Source of the DNA: an uncultured bacterium
GTDB taxonomy: Bacteria > Verrucomicrobiota > Kiritimatiellia > RFP12 > UBA1067
NCBI GenBank assembly: GCA_902799385.1
Contig: CADCAK010000009.1
Span: 1-54,206 of the forward strand
Reading direction: 5' to 3'
Length of the DNA stretch: 54,206 nucleotides
The notes beneath the pieces are model-generated. The model did no database searches, had not been told where the DNA came from, and saw only the letters and a program-made list of their open reading frames with translations. The translations under genes and the position numbers were made by a program. Below are positions 1-9,983 of the stretch, in pieces; positions within the stretch are counted from its first letter, which is position 1, and every line of letters starts with the position of its first letter.

Positions 1-427
1 CCGTCACGTCGTGCTTGTGCGCGTAGTTGACGACCTTCTTGGTGAGCTTGATGTTGTCCTTGAAAGGAAGGGAGCTGCCATCGATCATGACGGACGAGAA
101 GCCCGAGTCAATGCAGCTCTTGCAAGTCTCGTAGCTGTCGCCGTGGTCGAGGTGGAGGACAATCTGAGGCTTCTTGCAGCCGAGTTCCTTGGCGTACTGG
201 ACGGCGCCTTCGGCCATATAGCGGAGAATCGTGGGGTTCGCGTACTTGCGCGCGCCCTTCGAGACCTGCATGATGACGGGAGACTTTGTCTCGACCGCGG
301 CCTGGATGATGGCCTGCATCTGCTCCATCGTGTTGAAGTTGAACGCGGGAATGGCGTAGCCGCCCTTGACCGCCTTGGCGAACATTTTCTTGGTGTTGAC
401 GAGACCAAGCTTCTTGTAGCTGACCAT
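1..427 (-). CDS. fba: class II fructose-1,6-bisphosphate aldolase, 5' part (runs off left edge)
   Basis: About 142 N-terminal residues are present and the frame is open to the window edge. The start is the ATG at 425-427, behind a GGAGAAACC ribosome binding site. The segment VIMQVSKGARKYANPT and the zinc-ligand motif HLDHGDSYE are typical of class II aldolases, which cleave fructose-1,6-bisphosphate into dihydroxyacetone phosphate and glyceraldehyde-3-phosphate in glycolysis and gluconeogenesis. The C-terminal catalytic part lies outside the window. The gene has its own promoter at 477-485 and is transcribed away from the efflux operon. The family assignment is firm. Substrate preference (fructose versus tagatose bisphosphate) cannot be settled from this fragment. 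Confidence 0.88.
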   Translation of the reverse strand, partial: MVSYKKLGLVNTKKMFAKAVKGGYAIPAFNFNTMEQMQAIIQAAVETKSPVIMQVSKGARKYANPTILRYMAEGAVQYAKELGCKKPQIVLHLDHGDSYETCKSCIDSGFSSVMIDGSSLPFKDNIKLTKKVVNYAHKHDVT

Positions 428-476
428 CTTTTGGTTTCTCCTTGTAGATTCTCCCCTTTTTTGGGAATTGCGCGCG

Positions 477-485
477 AGTATACCA
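477..485 (-). promoter_or_regulatory. extended -10 promoter of the aldolase gene
   Basis: Read on the minus strand the site is TGGTATACT behind a T-run, the local consensus promoter shape. It lies about 50 bases upstream of the aldolase start and just behind the stop codon of the efflux operon. Confidence 0.6.
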
Positions 486-501
486 AAAATCGCCGGCGAA
501 A

Positions 502-2004
502 TCAAGGGCATTTGGAGACAATTCCGCCGCCAAGGGCCTTGTAAAGCGCAATCAGGTTGATGGTGATCTGGCCGCGCGAGATCACGAGCGCCTCCTCAAG
601 GGCGAGCAGCGAGCGCTGCGCGTCGATGACCGCCGTGAAGTCCCTTAGGCCGTTCTTGTAAAGGTCGTTAGAAATCGCCACGGCGTCCTGGGCGGCCTTC
701 ACCGCGCCTTGCAGCGCCTGGTAGCGGTGGTACTGCTGGGTGTACTCGGCGTATGCGTTGCGCACCTCGCAGTACGCCTCCTGGACGGACGACTCGTAGG
801 CGAGAAACGCCTCGTCCATGCGCGCCTCCTCGGCCTTCACGTTCGCGTAAAGGCTACCGCCATGGAAGATCGGCCAGCTGATCGCAGGGCCGATGGAACC
901 GTAGAAGTCGCCCTTCCCAAAGAACTTCTGGGCCTTGACCGACTCAAGCCCGAGATAGCCGTTGATGTAGAGCTTCGGGTACCAGAGCGACTTCGCTACG
1001 CCGACCTTGGCCGTCTGCGCGGCGAGCCTGCGCTCTGCGGCGCGCACGTCGGGACGCGCGCGGATCATGTCGAGCGGGACTTCAGCGATCTTCTCCGGAG
1101 CGAGCAGCCAGTCGCGGTCGGGGCATACCTTGAGTTCGTCGTGGCGGGCTCCGGGAATGTCACCCGTGAGGACGGCGATCGCGTTGAGCAACCGCTCCTC
1201 CTCCGCAAGAAGCGGCGGAATCGTCGCAAGCGTCTGGTCTACGACGTACTTCGACTGGTTGACGGCGAGCTCGTCGCCTATTCCGGAGTCGAAGCGCGAC
1301 TTCAGGATGTCGTACGTCTCGGTCTGCAGGACGAGGTTGGTGCGTGCGACCGCGATACGCTGCTGGGTCGTGCGGAGCTGGATGTATTCGCGCCCGACTT
1401 CGGATGTGAGCGTGACCCAGGCGTCCTCGATGTCGCAGAAGGTAGACGCCATTTCAGACCACGCGGCCTCGGTGGCGCGGCGGCTGCCGCCAAAGAAGTC
1501 GATCTCCCACGACGCGTCGAAACCGGCGCGGAAGAGGTCGGAGTAGTTGCGCTTCGAGCCGGTCGAAAGCCACGACGCGTACTGCGACGACGTGTAGCGC
1601 TCGTGGTGCCCCATCGTGCCGCTCGCGCCGAATGTCGCCTTGGGCATGAACGCGGCGTAGGAGCCGAAGAGCATCCAAGCCGACGCCTGCAGGCGCTGCT
1701 GCGCCATGCGGAAAGTCAGGTTGCTCGATACCGCGCTCGCGACCAGGTTCGTGAGGACGTCGTCGTCGAAGCGGCACCACCAGCATGAAATGTCGTTCGT
1801 CGTGACGAGCGTACGAATGTCGTCCGCGCCCTCCGCCGGCTTCCACTCGCCGACTTCGGTGCGGTTCGTCGTGGGGTATCCGGCATCAGGCATCGCGTAT
1901 GCCGGAAGATCGTCCATGTCGGGGCCCTTGTAGTCTGGTCCGACGGATGGAAGCAAGCAGCAGCCGGCGGCAGCAAGCGCGAAAAACGGAATCAGTCTTT
2001 TCAT
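502..2004 (-). CDS. RND efflux outer-membrane lipoprotein, NodT/OprM family
   Basis: A 500-residue TolC-like channel protein that forms the outer-membrane exit duct of a tripartite multidrug pump. The N-terminus is a lipoprotein signal ([15 protein letters not shown]) with the lipobox cysteine at residue 15. The following VGPDYKGP is the classic mature start of NodT/OprM lipoproteins. Two OEP repeats fill the rest, with [30 protein letters not shown] marking the second. Length matches the family. The start overlaps the stop of the pump gene by 4 bases, so translation is probably coupled. It is the last gene of the tetR-adaptor-pump-channel operon. Confidence 0.92.
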   Translation of the reverse strand: MKRLIPFFALAAAGCCLLPSVGPDYKGPDMDDLPAYAMPDAGYPTTNRTEVGEWKPAEGADDIRTLVTTNDISCWWCRFDDDVLTNLVASAVSSNLTFRMAQQRLQASAWMLFGSYAAFMPKATFGASGTMGHHERYTSSQYASWLSTGSKRNYSDLFRAGFDASWEIDFFGGSRRATEAAWSEMASTFCDIEDAWVTLTSEVGREYIQLRTTQQRIAVARTNLVLQTETYDILKSRFDSGIGDELAVNQSKYVVDQTLATIPPLLAEEERLLNAIAVLTGDIPGARHDELKVCPDRDWLLAPEKIAEVPLDMIRARPDVRAAERRLAAQTAKVGVAKSLWYPKLYINGYLGLESVKAQKFFGKGDFYGSIGPAISWPIFHGGSLYANVKAEEARMDEAFLAYESSVQEAYCEVRNAYAEYTQQYHRYQALQGAVKAAQDAVAISNDLYKNGLRDFTAVIDAQRSLLALEEALVISRGQITINLIALYKALGGGIVSKCP

Positions 2005-5000
2005 TGGTTTATCCTTGAGTTAAGCTGACGACGGCGCAGGGCCGTTGCGGAGAGATAGGCGAAGAAGCGCTTGACGTTCTCGCGCCAAGTCTGGAAGAGC
2101 GCGTAGAGACCGGGAACGAGCAAGATGCCGAACGCAACCGAGGCGAACATTCCCCAGAACTCGGTCGTGCCGAGGTGGTTGCGGCTCGCAGCGCCCGCGC
2201 CCGTCGCGATCATCATCGGCAGGGTGCCGAGAAGCGTCGTAAGAGCCGTCATGAGAAGCGCCCTAAGACGCTCGCCCGCAGCGGCGCCAGCGGCGTCCGC
2301 GATGGAGTAGCCCTCGTTCTCGCGCTTGTCCTTCGCAAACTCGACGATCAAGATTGCGTTCTTCGAGGCGAGGCCTACGAGAAGGACGAGGCCGAGCTGC
2401 GCGTATATCGAGAGCGGATACGGAGCGCCTGACCGCAGGATGCCGAACCACTTAAGCCCGAACAGCGCGCCAAGGACGGCGACGAAGATAGAGAGCATAA
2501 CGGGGAGCGGAATCGTCCACGACTCGTACTGCGCGACGAGGAAGAGGTAGCCGAAGAGCACTGCGAGAAGGATGAGCGGCGCCGCGCCGCCTTCGTTGCG
2601 CGCCTCCTGGAACGAAAGCGCCGCCCATTCGTAGCCGTAGTCGGACGGCAGGACCTCCCTGAACATCTTGCGCATGTCGGCCATGATCTTGCCGGTCGCG
2701 GCACCCGGCATCGGCATGACCGTGATCGAGCACGTCACGTACTTGTCGCGCGTGTAGACCGTGCGCGGCCCGAGCTCGCGCGTGATGTCGCCGAGCGAGC
2801 CGATCTGCACCATCGCGCCGTTTTCGCCGCGCACGTAGAGACGGCCGACCGCCTCGGGCGTCGCACGGCCCTCCCAGTCGGCCTGCACCGTCACGCGGTT
2901 CACCTGCGTGCCGAGGTTGACGTCGTTGACATAGCGCGAGCCGAGGTAGTTCTGGAGAGTCGAGTAGACTGTCGCGACGGGGACCTTGAACATCTCCGCC
3001 TTCGTGCGGTCGAGGTTGAACCTTAGGTGCGGCGTCACGGCGTTGTAGCCAGAGAACGCCATCATGACGTTGGGGAACTTCGTCTTGTCGTTCAGTACGG
3101 CAAGCACTTGGTTCTTGATCTCGTCCATGCGCATCGGATCGGCATTGCCCTTGTCCTGGACGTTGACAGTGATGCCGTTCGCCATGCCAAGACCCGGAAT
3201 CGCCGGCGGCATGAACACCTTCCAGTTAGGCTCTGGAATTGCGGCAAGTTTCTCCTGAATGCGCTGCACCATCGCGGCGGCGGACTGATCCGGGCGCTTG
3301 CGCACGCTCCAGTCCTTGAGATCCGCGACTACCATCGCCTGGTTTTCGCCGCGGCCGCCCATCATCGAGAAGCCGGTTATCGTGAGGACGCTGTTAACCT
3401 CCTCCATCTCAAGCAAGAGCTTGACGGCGCGGAGCGACACGTCTCGAGTGCGGTCTCGCGTCGCGCCCTCGGGCATGTCCATCGAGACGAACACGACGCG
3501 CTGGTCCTCGTCGGGCAGGAACGAAGTCTGCGTCGAGCGGAACATCTGGAGCGTAATGAGAACGACGAGGACGAGAAGCGCGAGAGCGAGGAATATCCGG
3601 TTCGAGAGCCACTTCGCGATCCGGACGAAGAAGCCCTTGAACGCACTGAGCGCCCAGTTGAACCACGCGAACGGACCATGCCTGTAGGGGCGAGACTCAT
3701 GGAGGAGGAGCGAGCACAGCGCGGGCGCAAGCGTAAGCGCGCACAGGGTAGAAAAGCACACCGCCGCCGAGAGCGTCACCGAGAACTGCTGATAGATGCG
3801 ACCCGTGATTCCGGACATGAAGCCTACGGGGACGAAAATGCCGAGAAGGACGAGTGTCGTCGCAATTACCGCGCTCGTCACGTCGCTCATCGCCTGGATC
3901 GCCGCCTCCTTCGAGTTGAGCCCACGTGTCTCGATCAAGAACTGGACGCGCTCGACGACGACGATGCAGTCGTCCACCACTACGCCTATCGCAAGTACAA
4001 GCCCGAACAAGGTCAGGATGTTGATCGAGTATCCGAGAGCAGCCATCAGGATGAATGTCGACGACAGCGACACGGGAATCGTCAGGCACGGGATCAAAGT
4101 CGCACGCCAGTCCTGGAGGAAGAGGTAGCAGACTATGACGACGAGGCCGAACGTGATGCCGAGCGTGAGCAAAATCTCGCGCACACAGCTCGATACGTAT
4201 TCCGTCGCGTCATATGGTATCACCCAGTCGAGGTCTTCCGGGAACGACTCCTTGAGCTTGGCCATCTCCTTCCTGATCGACTTCATCGTGGCTATTGCGT
4301 TCGCACCCGGCTTCTGCTGGAGCGCGATAGAGACGGCGTTGCCTCCGTTGAGCTGCCCCGTGAACATGTAGTTCTGCTCGCCGATCTCGGTGCGCGCGAT
4401 GTCCTTGAGCCGCACGACGCCGCCGTTTTCGTCGCGGCGGACGACGATCTCGTCGAACTCCTTCGGCGACATGAGGCGGCCTTTCGCGAGAAGCGAGAGC
4501 GTCTGCGCCGCGTGGTCGCCCTTCGGTGCCGCGCCAACCGCGCCAAGCGAGGCCTGCACGTTCTGCTTCGAGACGGCAGCAATCACCTCCTCGGTGTTCA
4601 TGCCCTGCGCGGCCATTCGTGCCGGGTCGAGCCACACGCGCATCGAGAGCTTCGGCCCGTACACCGTCGCGTCGCCTACGCCGGGAATGCGCAGAAGTAC
4701 AGGCTGTATGTTAGCGTAGATGTAGTCGGATATCTGAAGCCGCGACAATGTGCCGTTAGGCGACTTGACGGCGATGAAGCCGAGGTGGTCCTCGGACTGC
4801 GCGCGGATTCGCCCGCCAAGCTGCTTCACTTCGCTTGGGAGCTTGGCCTCAGCTTGGGCGACGCGGTTTTGCACCTTCACCATGTCCATGTCGCGGTCGG
4901 ACTCCACCTCGAACGTCACGGTAAGCGAATAGGTGCCGTCGTCGCCGCACGCGCCCGTCATGTAGAGCATGTCGTCAACGCCGTTCACCTCGTCCTCGAT

Positions 5001-5234
5001 CGGCATCGCGACGGTATTTAGGACTTCCTTCGCATTCGCGCCGGGGTACGTGTAGTTAACCTGTATGGACGGCGGCGTGATGCGAGGGTACTGCGATACC
5101 GGCAGCTTGAAGATGGCCATGCCGCCGGCCATGGAGAGGACGATCGCGATGACCATCGCGAAACGCGGTCTCTCGACGAAGGTCCGCGAAAACGTCTTTA
5201 TCTCGTCAATGGATTTTCTGAGCGACAGTTTCAT
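2001..5234 (-). CDS. RND multidrug efflux transporter, HAE1 (AcrB/MexB) family
   Basis: A 1077-residue inner-membrane proton/drug antiporter. The first transmembrane helix is at about residues 27-45 ([16 protein letters not shown]), followed by a periplasmic porter domain and a second repeat with the same architecture. Proton-relay residues are visible: the adjacent aspartates in [14 protein letters not shown] and the lysine in [16 protein letters not shown], equivalent to Asp407/Asp408 and Lys940 of AcrB. Length is normal for HAE1 pumps. It sits 7 bases behind the adaptor gene and overlaps the outer-membrane gene by 4 bases. Substrates cannot be predicted from sequence. Confidence 0.95.
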   Translation of the reverse strand: MKLSLRKSIDEIKTFSRTFVERPRFAMVIAIVLSMAGGMAIFKLPVSQYPRITPPSIQVNYTYPGANAKEVLNTVAMPIEDEVNGVDDMLYMTGACGDDGTYSLTVTFEVESDRDMDMVKVQNRVAQAEAKLPSEVKQLGGRIRAQSEDHLGFIAVKSPNGTLSRLQISDYIYANIQPVLLRIPGVGDATVYGPKLSMRVWLDPARMAAQGMNTEEVIAAVSKQNVQASLGAVGAAPKGDHAAQTLSLLAKGRLMSPKEFDEIVVRRDENGGVVRLKDIARTEIGEQNYMFTGQLNGGNAVSIALQQKPGANAIATMKSIRKEMAKLKESFPEDLDWVIPYDATEYVSSCVREILLTLGITFGLVVIVCYLFLQDWRATLIPCLTIPVSLSSTFILMAALGYSINILTLFGLVLAIGVVVDDCIVVVERVQFLIETRGLNSKEAAIQAMSDVTSAVIATTLVLLGIFVPVGFMSGITGRIYQQFSVTLSAAVCFSTLCALTLAPALCSLLLHESRPYRHGPFAWFNWALSAFKGFFVRIAKWLSNRIFLALALLVLVVLITLQMFRSTQTSFLPDEDQRVVFVSMDMPEGATRDRTRDVSLRAVKLLLEMEEVNSVLTITGFSMMGGRGENQAMVVADLKDWSVRKRPDQSAAAMVQRIQEKLAAIPEPNWKVFMPPAIPGLGMANGITVNVQDKGNADPMRMDEIKNQVLAVLNDKTKFPNVMMAFSGYNAVTPHLRFNLDRTKAEMFKVPVATVYSTLQNYLGSRYVNDVNLGTQVNRVTVQADWEGRATPEAVGRLYVRGENGAMVQIGSLGDITRELGPRTVYTRDKYVTCSITVMPMPGAATGKIMADMRKMFREVLPSDYGYEWAALSFQEARNEGGAAPLILLAVLFGYLFLVAQYESWTIPLPVMLSIFVAVLGALFGLKWFGILRSGAPYPLSIYAQLGLVLLVGLASKNAILIVEFAKDKRENEGYSIADAAGAAAGERLRALLMTALTTLLGTLPMMIATGAGAASRNHLGTTEFWGMFASVAFGILLVPGLYALFQTWRENVKRFFAYLSATALRRRQLNSRINQ

Positions 5235-5241
5235 CTTGTGG

Positions 5242-6462
5242 TCACTCCTCGATCGGCGACTTGTGGTCGGGGTTGATGTCGTCGTTTGAGGTCGGCTCGA
5301 CGAGCGTGACCTTTACGCCCGGGCCGAGCGGCTTCGCGGTTCCCGAAAGGACGACGCGCTCTCCCGCCTCAAGCCCGCTCACTACCGGCGTCCATCCCTC
5401 GAACGCCTCCTTCACCTCGACAGGACGCTGCTCAACGGTCATGTCGTCCTTGACGATCCAGATGCCCCTGTTGCCGCCGGGGAGGTCTATGAGGCACTGC
5501 TGCGGAACCGACGGATAGCTCGGCGGCGTCTCGTAGTCGGTCAAGAGCGTCACGTAGCTGTTGGGGATGAGAAGACGCTCGGGGTTGGGAAACGAGAGTC
5601 GCATCATGATAGACGCCGTCTCGCGCGACATCTGGTTGTCGTCGAAATCCCACTTGCCCTCCTGGTCGTATTCGCTGCCGTCGGGGAGGATGAGGCGCAT
5701 GCGGAACGCGCGGTCGGTGCCCTTCCTCTGCGACTGGCGCCACGCGATATAGGCGCGGTCGGTCAGCGGGAAGCTCACGCGGATCGGGTCGATCTGCACG
5801 ATCTTAGCAAGTGCGCCCTTCGAGGACGACACATAGTCGCCGACGTGCGCGGACGACTTGCCGATCTGTCCCGCAATCGGCGCGACGACCGTCGTCTTCT
5901 TGAGGTCGTATTCCGCGACGACGAGGTTCGCCTTCGCCTGCATGACGGCTGCCTTCGCCTTCTCCGACGCGGCCTCGGCGTTGTCGCGCTCGAGCTGCGT
6001 GATGCCGCGCTCGTCGGCCTTCTGCATACGCTCGTAGTAGCGCTCGGCGCGGCGGGCTTCGGCCTCGGCCGCGGCGAGGTCGGCCTTGCGCTGGTTGGCG
6101 ACGGCTTGGTAGCGCTCGTCGTCGATCACGTAGAGGAGCTGCCCCGCCTTGACGACGTCGCCTTCCTTGAACTTGATTTCCTTTACATAGCCGTCGATCT
6201 GCGGCAGGAGATCGACTTCCTGCACCGCCTCGGCGTGGGCGACGAACCTCTCGGGGAGGTTGTAGACGCGCATCTCGGCGTTCGTGACGGCGACGGTCTG
6301 CTGCGCTGCGGCGGCTGCAGCGGCCTTGGCCGCCTTTGCTGCCGCATCGTTGCCCGCCGACTTCGGCCACATGTCCTTACCTATCCAGCCGCCCGCGACG
6401 CATACCGCCGCAAGAACTATAGTCCCTATTATGCTGCCAACAGTTGATTCCTTTTCAGCCAT
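5242..6462 (-). CDS. RND efflux periplasmic adaptor subunit (AcrA/MexA type)
   Basis: A 406-residue membrane fusion protein that bridges the pump and the outer-membrane channel. An N-terminal hydrophobic segment (about residues 10-26) anchors it. The lipoyl half-motif [20 protein letters not shown], an alanine/glutamate-rich helical hairpin (about residues 115-175) and the second lipoyl half with [18 protein letters not shown] follow in order, then the beta-barrel and membrane-proximal domains. No lipobox cysteine is seen, so anchoring is probably by the N-terminal helix. It starts 4 bases after the tetR stop. Confidence 0.93.
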   Translation of the reverse strand: MAEKESTVGSIIGTIVLAAVCVAGGWIGKDMWPKSAGNDAAAKAAKAAAAAAAQQTVAVTNAEMRVYNLPERFVAHAEAVQEVDLLPQIDGYVKEIKFKEGDVVKAGQLLYVIDDERYQAVANQRKADLAAAEAEARRAERYYERMQKADERGITQLERDNAEAASEKAKAAVMQAKANLVVAEYDLKKTTVVAPIAGQIGKSSAHVGDYVSSSKGALAKIVQIDPIRVSFPLTDRAYIAWRQSQRKGTDRAFRMRLILPDGSEYDQEGKWDFDDNQMSRETASIMMRLSFPNPERLLIPNSYVTLLTDYETPPSYPSVPQQCLIDLPGGNRGIWIVKDDMTVEQRPVEVKEAFEGWTPVVSGLEAGERVVLSGTAKPLGPGVKVTLVEPTSNDDINPDHKSPIEE

Positions 6463-6466
6463 TGCT

Positions 6467-7090
6467 TTACTCCTTTATTCGTATACGGTTCCAGATTGCC
6501 TCGTATGCGTGCCTCAGCGTAAGCTCAAGGTCGCGCGTGAGGAAATGGTCTATTTGGGCCTGCACGAGCCCGTCCCAGATTGCGATTGCGACGACCGCGA
6601 CTTCGTCGGCGTCCACCGTCGAGCGGGCTCGCCCTGCGGCGATGTCGGCGGCTACGGCGTTCCTGAATGCGGCCATCGGCCCGGACTCGGCGTTCGAGAG
6701 AAGGTCTTCGCGCACCTTCGCCATGGAATCATCCGACCACTTGATCTGGCACTTCATCAAACGGAAGAACGCCGCGCCCTTCGGATCTTCCGACATCTGG
6801 ACGGCGTTTCTTACCATCATGTCGGCAACTTTCGGGAACGTGAGCTCGCCGTGGGGCATAAGCTCCTCAAGTTGGCGGCGGAACTTAACGAGCGCTTCTT
6901 CTACAAGCTCGACCAAAAGCCTCTCCTTCGACTCGAAGTGCCAGTACACGGCGCCCTTCGTCATCTTGAGGCGGGCGGCGATGTCGTTGAACGTCGTCTT
7001 CTCGTAGCCCTTTTTGACAAAGAGCGAAAGAGCGCTCGCAAGAATCTTCCTGCGCGTCTTCTCTGCGTCCTCTTTCCTTTTCCTTGCCAT
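6467..7090 (-). CDS. TetR/AcrR-family repressor of the efflux operon
   Basis: A 207-residue regulator. The N-terminal helix-turn-helix covers about residues 12-58, with the canonical TTFNDIAARLKMTKGAVYWHFESKERLL. The C-terminal ligand-binding half is variable, as expected. It is the first gene of the pump operon. Its promoter carries a perfect inverted repeat between the -35 and -10 boxes, so it most likely represses itself and the pump genes until a drug or metabolite binds. The ATG lies only 11 bases from the -10 box, which leaves a very short leader with no Shine-Dalgarno sequence. Confidence 0.92.
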   Translation of the reverse strand: MARKRKEDAEKTRRKILASALSLFVKKGYEKTTFNDIAARLKMTKGAVYWHFESKERLLVELVEEALVKFRRQLEELMPHGELTFPKVADMMVRNAVQMSEDPKGAAFFRLMKCQIKWSDDSMAKVREDLLSNAESGPMAAFRNAVAADIAAGRARSTVDADEVAVVAIAIWDGLVQAQIDHFLTRDLELTLRHAYEAIWNRIRIKE

Positions 7091-7101
7091 GATGGACGCA
7101 T

Positions 7102-7131
7102 ATTATACATACCTTCGGGTATGTATGTCAA
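7102..7131 (-). promoter_or_regulatory. tetR promoter with embedded AcrR-like operator
   Basis: Minus strand: -35 TTGACA (7126-7131), 18-base spacer, -10 TATAAT (7102-7107). Within it lies a perfect palindrome at 7105-7126 with 9-base arms ATACATACC and GGTATGTAT around a 4-base centre. The arms resemble the TACATACA half-sites bound by E. coli AcrR. The stop codon of thiC overlaps the -35 side. Confidence 0.8.
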
Positions 7132-8438
7132 GTGGGGCGGCGACTGGCAAGCTCCCTTATGCGGCGCGAGGTGCGAACGGCGCAGAACTGCTTTCCGCAC
7201 ATCGAGCAGTAGTCGTCGCCGTGCGCCTCGTCGGTAAAGGCGCGTGTCCTGAGCCAGCGCTCCTTCGCCCGCTTCGGGTCGAGGCATATCTCGAACTGGC
7301 GGTCCCAGTCGAACGCCGCGCGGGCGTCGGACATCGCGTCGTCACGGTCGCGCGCGCCAGGGAGCCCGCGCGCCACGTCGCCTGCGTGCGCGGCTATCTT
7401 GTATGCGATGCAGCCCTGGTGCACTTCCTCGGCGTCGGGAAGCCCGAGGTGCTCGGCAGGCGTCACGTAGCAGAGAAGCGACGCTCCATAGGTCGCGGCC
7501 GCAGTCGCGCCGATCGCGGATACGATATGGTCGTAGCCGGGCGCGATGTCGGTGACAACCGGCCCAAGCACATAGAACGGTGCTTTCTTGCAAACTTTCT
7601 GCTGGCGCTCCATGTTCATCTGTATCTGGTTGAAGGGAACATGTCCAGGCCCTTCAACCATCACCTGAACGCCGCGCTCGCGGCAACGGTCAACGAGCTC
7701 GCCAAGGACATCAAGCTCGCCAAACTGCGCCGAGTCGGAAGCGTCCGCGAGGCAGCCGGGCCTGAGTCCGTCGCCAAGCGACACCGTGACGTCGTGCTCG
7801 GCGAGGATGTCCATCACCTCGTCCCAGTGCGTGTAGAGCGGATTCTCCGCATTGTTCTCCATCATCCACTCGGCCATTATCGCGCCACCGCGAGAGACGA
7901 TGCCCATCTTGCGCTTCATCGCGAGCGGAATGTGCCTCAGGAGCAGCCCTGCGTGAAGCGTCATGAAGTCGACGCCCTGCTCGGCCTGGCGGCGGATGAC
8001 GCCGATGAGGAACTTGGGGTCCATCTTCGGGATGTCGCCGAGAAGCGAGATAGTCTCGTAGATCGGCACGGTGCCAAGCGGCGCCGGACTCGCGTCGAGC
8101 ATCCCCTGGCGGATGCCAGCGATCTCGTCCTCCGAACTGCCGACGGAAAGGTCCATCACGAAGTCTGCGCCCGCGTCGAGCGCGACCTGAAGCTTTTCTA
8201 GTTCGTCGCCCTTCCCGGAGTGCGTCACGCTACGTCCGAGATTCGCGTTGATCTTCGTCGTGAACATGCGCCCGACGCCGACAGCGCGCGCGTTCGCGTG
8301 GTGAATGTTGAGCGGAATCACCGCCTCGCCCGACGCGACAGCGGCGCGAACCGCCTCCGCGTCAAGACCCTCGACCTTCGCGACCGCCATCATCGCGTCG
8401 GTCACAATGCCCTTCTTCGCAGCCTCAAGTTGTGTCAT
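7128..8438 (-). CDS. thiC: phosphomethylpyrimidine synthase ThiC
   Basis: A 436-residue protein that converts aminoimidazole ribotide to hydroxymethylpyrimidine phosphate in thiamine synthesis. It is an unusual radical-SAM enzyme whose [4Fe-4S] cluster is held by the C-terminal motif CSMCGKQFC near residues 411-419. Other family signatures include NIHHANARAVGVG, VMVEGPGHVPFNQI and YVLGPVVTDIAPGYDHI. Length fits the shorter ThiC type. The start is set at the ATG at 8436-8438, behind AGAAGGGAAC; an upstream in-frame ATG at 8504 would place the protein start inside the inverted repeat and is rejected. No thi-box is found upstream. Confidence 0.95.
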   Translation of the reverse strand: MTQLEAAKKGIVTDAMMAVAKVEGLDAEAVRAAVASGEAVIPLNIHHANARAVGVGRMFTTKINANLGRSVTHSGKGDELEKLQVALDAGADFVMDLSVGSSEDEIAGIRQGMLDASPAPLGTVPIYETISLLGDIPKMDPKFLIGVIRRQAEQGVDFMTLHAGLLLRHIPLAMKRKMGIVSRGGAIMAEWMMENNAENPLYTHWDEVMDILAEHDVTVSLGDGLRPGCLADASDSAQFGELDVLGELVDRCRERGVQVMVEGPGHVPFNQIQMNMERQQKVCKKAPFYVLGPVVTDIAPGYDHIVSAIGATAAATYGASLLCYVTPAEHLGLPDAEEVHQGCIAYKIAAHAGDVARGLPGARDRDDAMSDARAAFDWDRQFEICLDPKRAKERWLRTRAFTDEAHGDDYCSMCGKQFCAVRTSRRIRELASRRPT

Positions 8439-8480
8439 GGTTGTTCCCTTCTTTTTAATCTTAAATCCTATAATTTGTTT

Positions 8481-8548
8481 AGCCACAAAGAACACAAAGT
8501 TCACATAGAGAGTGATGAAACTTTGTGCCCTTTGTGTTCTATGTGGCT
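8481..8548. repeat. AGCCACAAAG-type inverted repeat between thiH and thiC
   Basis: The arms AGCCACAAAGAACACAAAG (8481-8499) and its complement (8530-8548) match at 18 of 19 positions around a 30-base loop. The element fills the gap between the thiH stop and the thiC start. A related inverted repeat lies at 41760-41844. It could act as a transcript hairpin or be a small mobile repeat; its function is unknown. Confidence 0.75.
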
Positions 8549-8558
8549 TATGATCATA

Positions 8559-9671
8559 TCATATCCTGTTATCCCAATTCTTGAATACGACTTCCTGGCC
8601 ATTCGCCTTTATCGCGTCATAGACTTCCTTTGGCGCTCGCCTGTCGGTAAGAGTGAACTGCGCGACATCCGCCGCGTGCTCCTTTTCGAGCACGGCGTAG
8701 CCGCCTGGCGTCACGCGCGAGCCCGCGCTCATGTTGTCCGCCGCGACCTGCACGATATAGTCGCGGAACTTCGGCGCCTCGCGCGTAGAGACTGTCATGC
8801 AGCATTGCGGGAAGCAAATCCTGAACGCGAGCATCATCAAGTCTACGTCTCGCTCGTCAACCTCGCACGGCGGAACGAACCCGCCATCGACTCGGCAGAA
8901 GCGCGGGAACGCGAACTGCACCTTTGACTCGTAGCACTCCTTCATCAAGTAAAGCGCATGCGCGGCGAGACTCGCCGCTTCCCTGCGCCATGGCGTGAGG
9001 CCGAGGAGAAACGCGCACCCGAGGATGCGAAAACCCGCGCGCCCCGCGCGCAGCTGCGTCCAGAGGCGCCATTCGTAGTCGGACTTCGGCCCCGCCGGAT
9101 GGAAGAACTTGTAGCGCTCCTGGTCGTATGTCTCCTGAAAGCATGTGAGCGACTCGAACCCTGCCTCGAACATCGCCTTGTATCCTTCCTCGGTCTGCGG
9201 CGCGACTTCCAAGGAGAGGTTTGAAAACATCGGCTTCAAGAGACGCGCGACGTCGCAGAAATGCCCGACCGAATTTACCTTCGGGTCTTCGCCGGCGACG
9301 ATGAGCAAGTTGTCTATTCCGCTCGCGCGTATCGCCTCGGCCTCGACCTTGATCTCGTCAAGCGTCAGGTTGCGCCGGACGGTGCCAGTGTGTTCGCGGC
9401 GGAAGTCACAGTACTTGCAGTGGTTGACGCATGTGTTGCCGATGTAGAGCGGCGCATAGACGCTCACGGTCTTGCCGTAGTACTTGATTCGCGCAAGCCG
9501 CGCCTTGACGCGCATCTCGTCCATGAACGGATACGCAGCAGGCGAAATCAAATTGAGCAAGTCGAACCAGTCATGGCGCTCCTTCGCAAGCGACGCCTTC
9601 ACCATCTCGGACGTCACCTTCGAGAAGTATTCGTCTACCTGCTCAGCCGTATATTTCAGTAAAGGAAACAT
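8559..9671 (-). CDS. thiH: 2-iminoacetate synthase ThiH
   Basis: A 370-residue radical-SAM enzyme that cleaves tyrosine to give dehydroglycine for the thiazole moiety of thiamine. The radical-SAM CxxxCxxC motif is visible as CVNHCKYC at about residues 83-90. LEVAPQTEEGYKAMFEAG, SLTCFQETYDQERY and FAFPRFCRVDG are ThiH signatures. Length is normal. A weak AAGGAG site precedes the ATG. It lies 21 bases after the TSCPD gene and upstream of thiC on the same strand. ThiH is the anaerobic alternative to ThiO, which fits an anaerobic lifestyle. Confidence 0.93.
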   Translation of the reverse strand: MFPLLKYTAEQVDEYFSKVTSEMVKASLAKERHDWFDLLNLISPAAYPFMDEMRVKARLARIKYYGKTVSVYAPLYIGNTCVNHCKYCDFRREHTGTVRRNLTLDEIKVEAEAIRASGIDNLLIVAGEDPKVNSVGHFCDVARLLKPMFSNLSLEVAPQTEEGYKAMFEAGFESLTCFQETYDQERYKFFHPAGPKSDYEWRLWTQLRAGRAGFRILGCAFLLGLTPWRREAASLAAHALYLMKECYESKVQFAFPRFCRVDGGFVPPCEVDERDVDLMMLAFRICFPQCCMTVSTREAPKFRDYIVQVAADNMSAGSRVTPGGYAVLEKEHAADVAQFTLTDRRAPKEVYDAIKANGQEVVFKNWDNRI

Positions 9672-9692
9672 ATTGTCTTCTGCATCTCCTTG

Positions 9693-9932
9693 TCATTTCA
9701 CAGCGGTTTCAAGTGCTCGTGCCAGCTGGTCGGGACAGGAAGTTCCGTTGCGGCACTGGATGCCCTTCAAGAGCGAGATCACTTCCTCGACCTTGCGGCC
9801 GACGACGAGCTTTGCGACGCCCTGCGTGTTGCCGGGGCACCCGCCCACAAACTCGCACTTCGTCACAACGCCGTCCTGGACTTCATAGTTTATCGCCCGC
9901 GAACATGTTCCAGTAGTCTTGTATGTAGTCAT
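9693..9932 (-). CDS. TSCPD domain protein
   Basis: A 79-residue protein that is almost wholly a TSCPD domain, named for the motif seen here near the C-terminus (TSCPDQLARALE). Four cysteines are arranged as C..C..C and TSC, including GGCPGNTQG. The same domain occurs at the C-terminus of some ribonucleotide reductases, while stand-alone copies are of unknown function and probably bind metal. It has a good AAGGAG ribosome binding site. It sits between the accessory island and thiH; no link to thiamine synthesis is established. Confidence 0.85.
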   Translation of the reverse strand: MTTYKTTGTCSRAINYEVQDGVVTKCEFVGGCPGNTQGVAKLVVGRKVEEVISLLKGIQCRNGTSCPDQLARALETAVK

Positions 9933-9983
9933 TTATTTCTCCTTTTTTCTTACCACCTTGTTTTTACCATCTTGCCGACTCGC

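Noticed and set aside
3027..5021. Long plus-strand open frame opposite the RND pump, and others such as 709-1788, 43645-46164, 28999-30483 and 48841-49899
   Set aside because: They lie antisense to clearly recognised genes, have no ribosome binding sites, and encode arginine/histidine/leucine-rich sequence typical of the complementary frame of GC-rich genes.
8439..8558. TPP riboswitch upstream of thiC
   Set aside because: The CTGAGA and ACCTGATC elements are absent. The region is filled by the inverted repeat instead.
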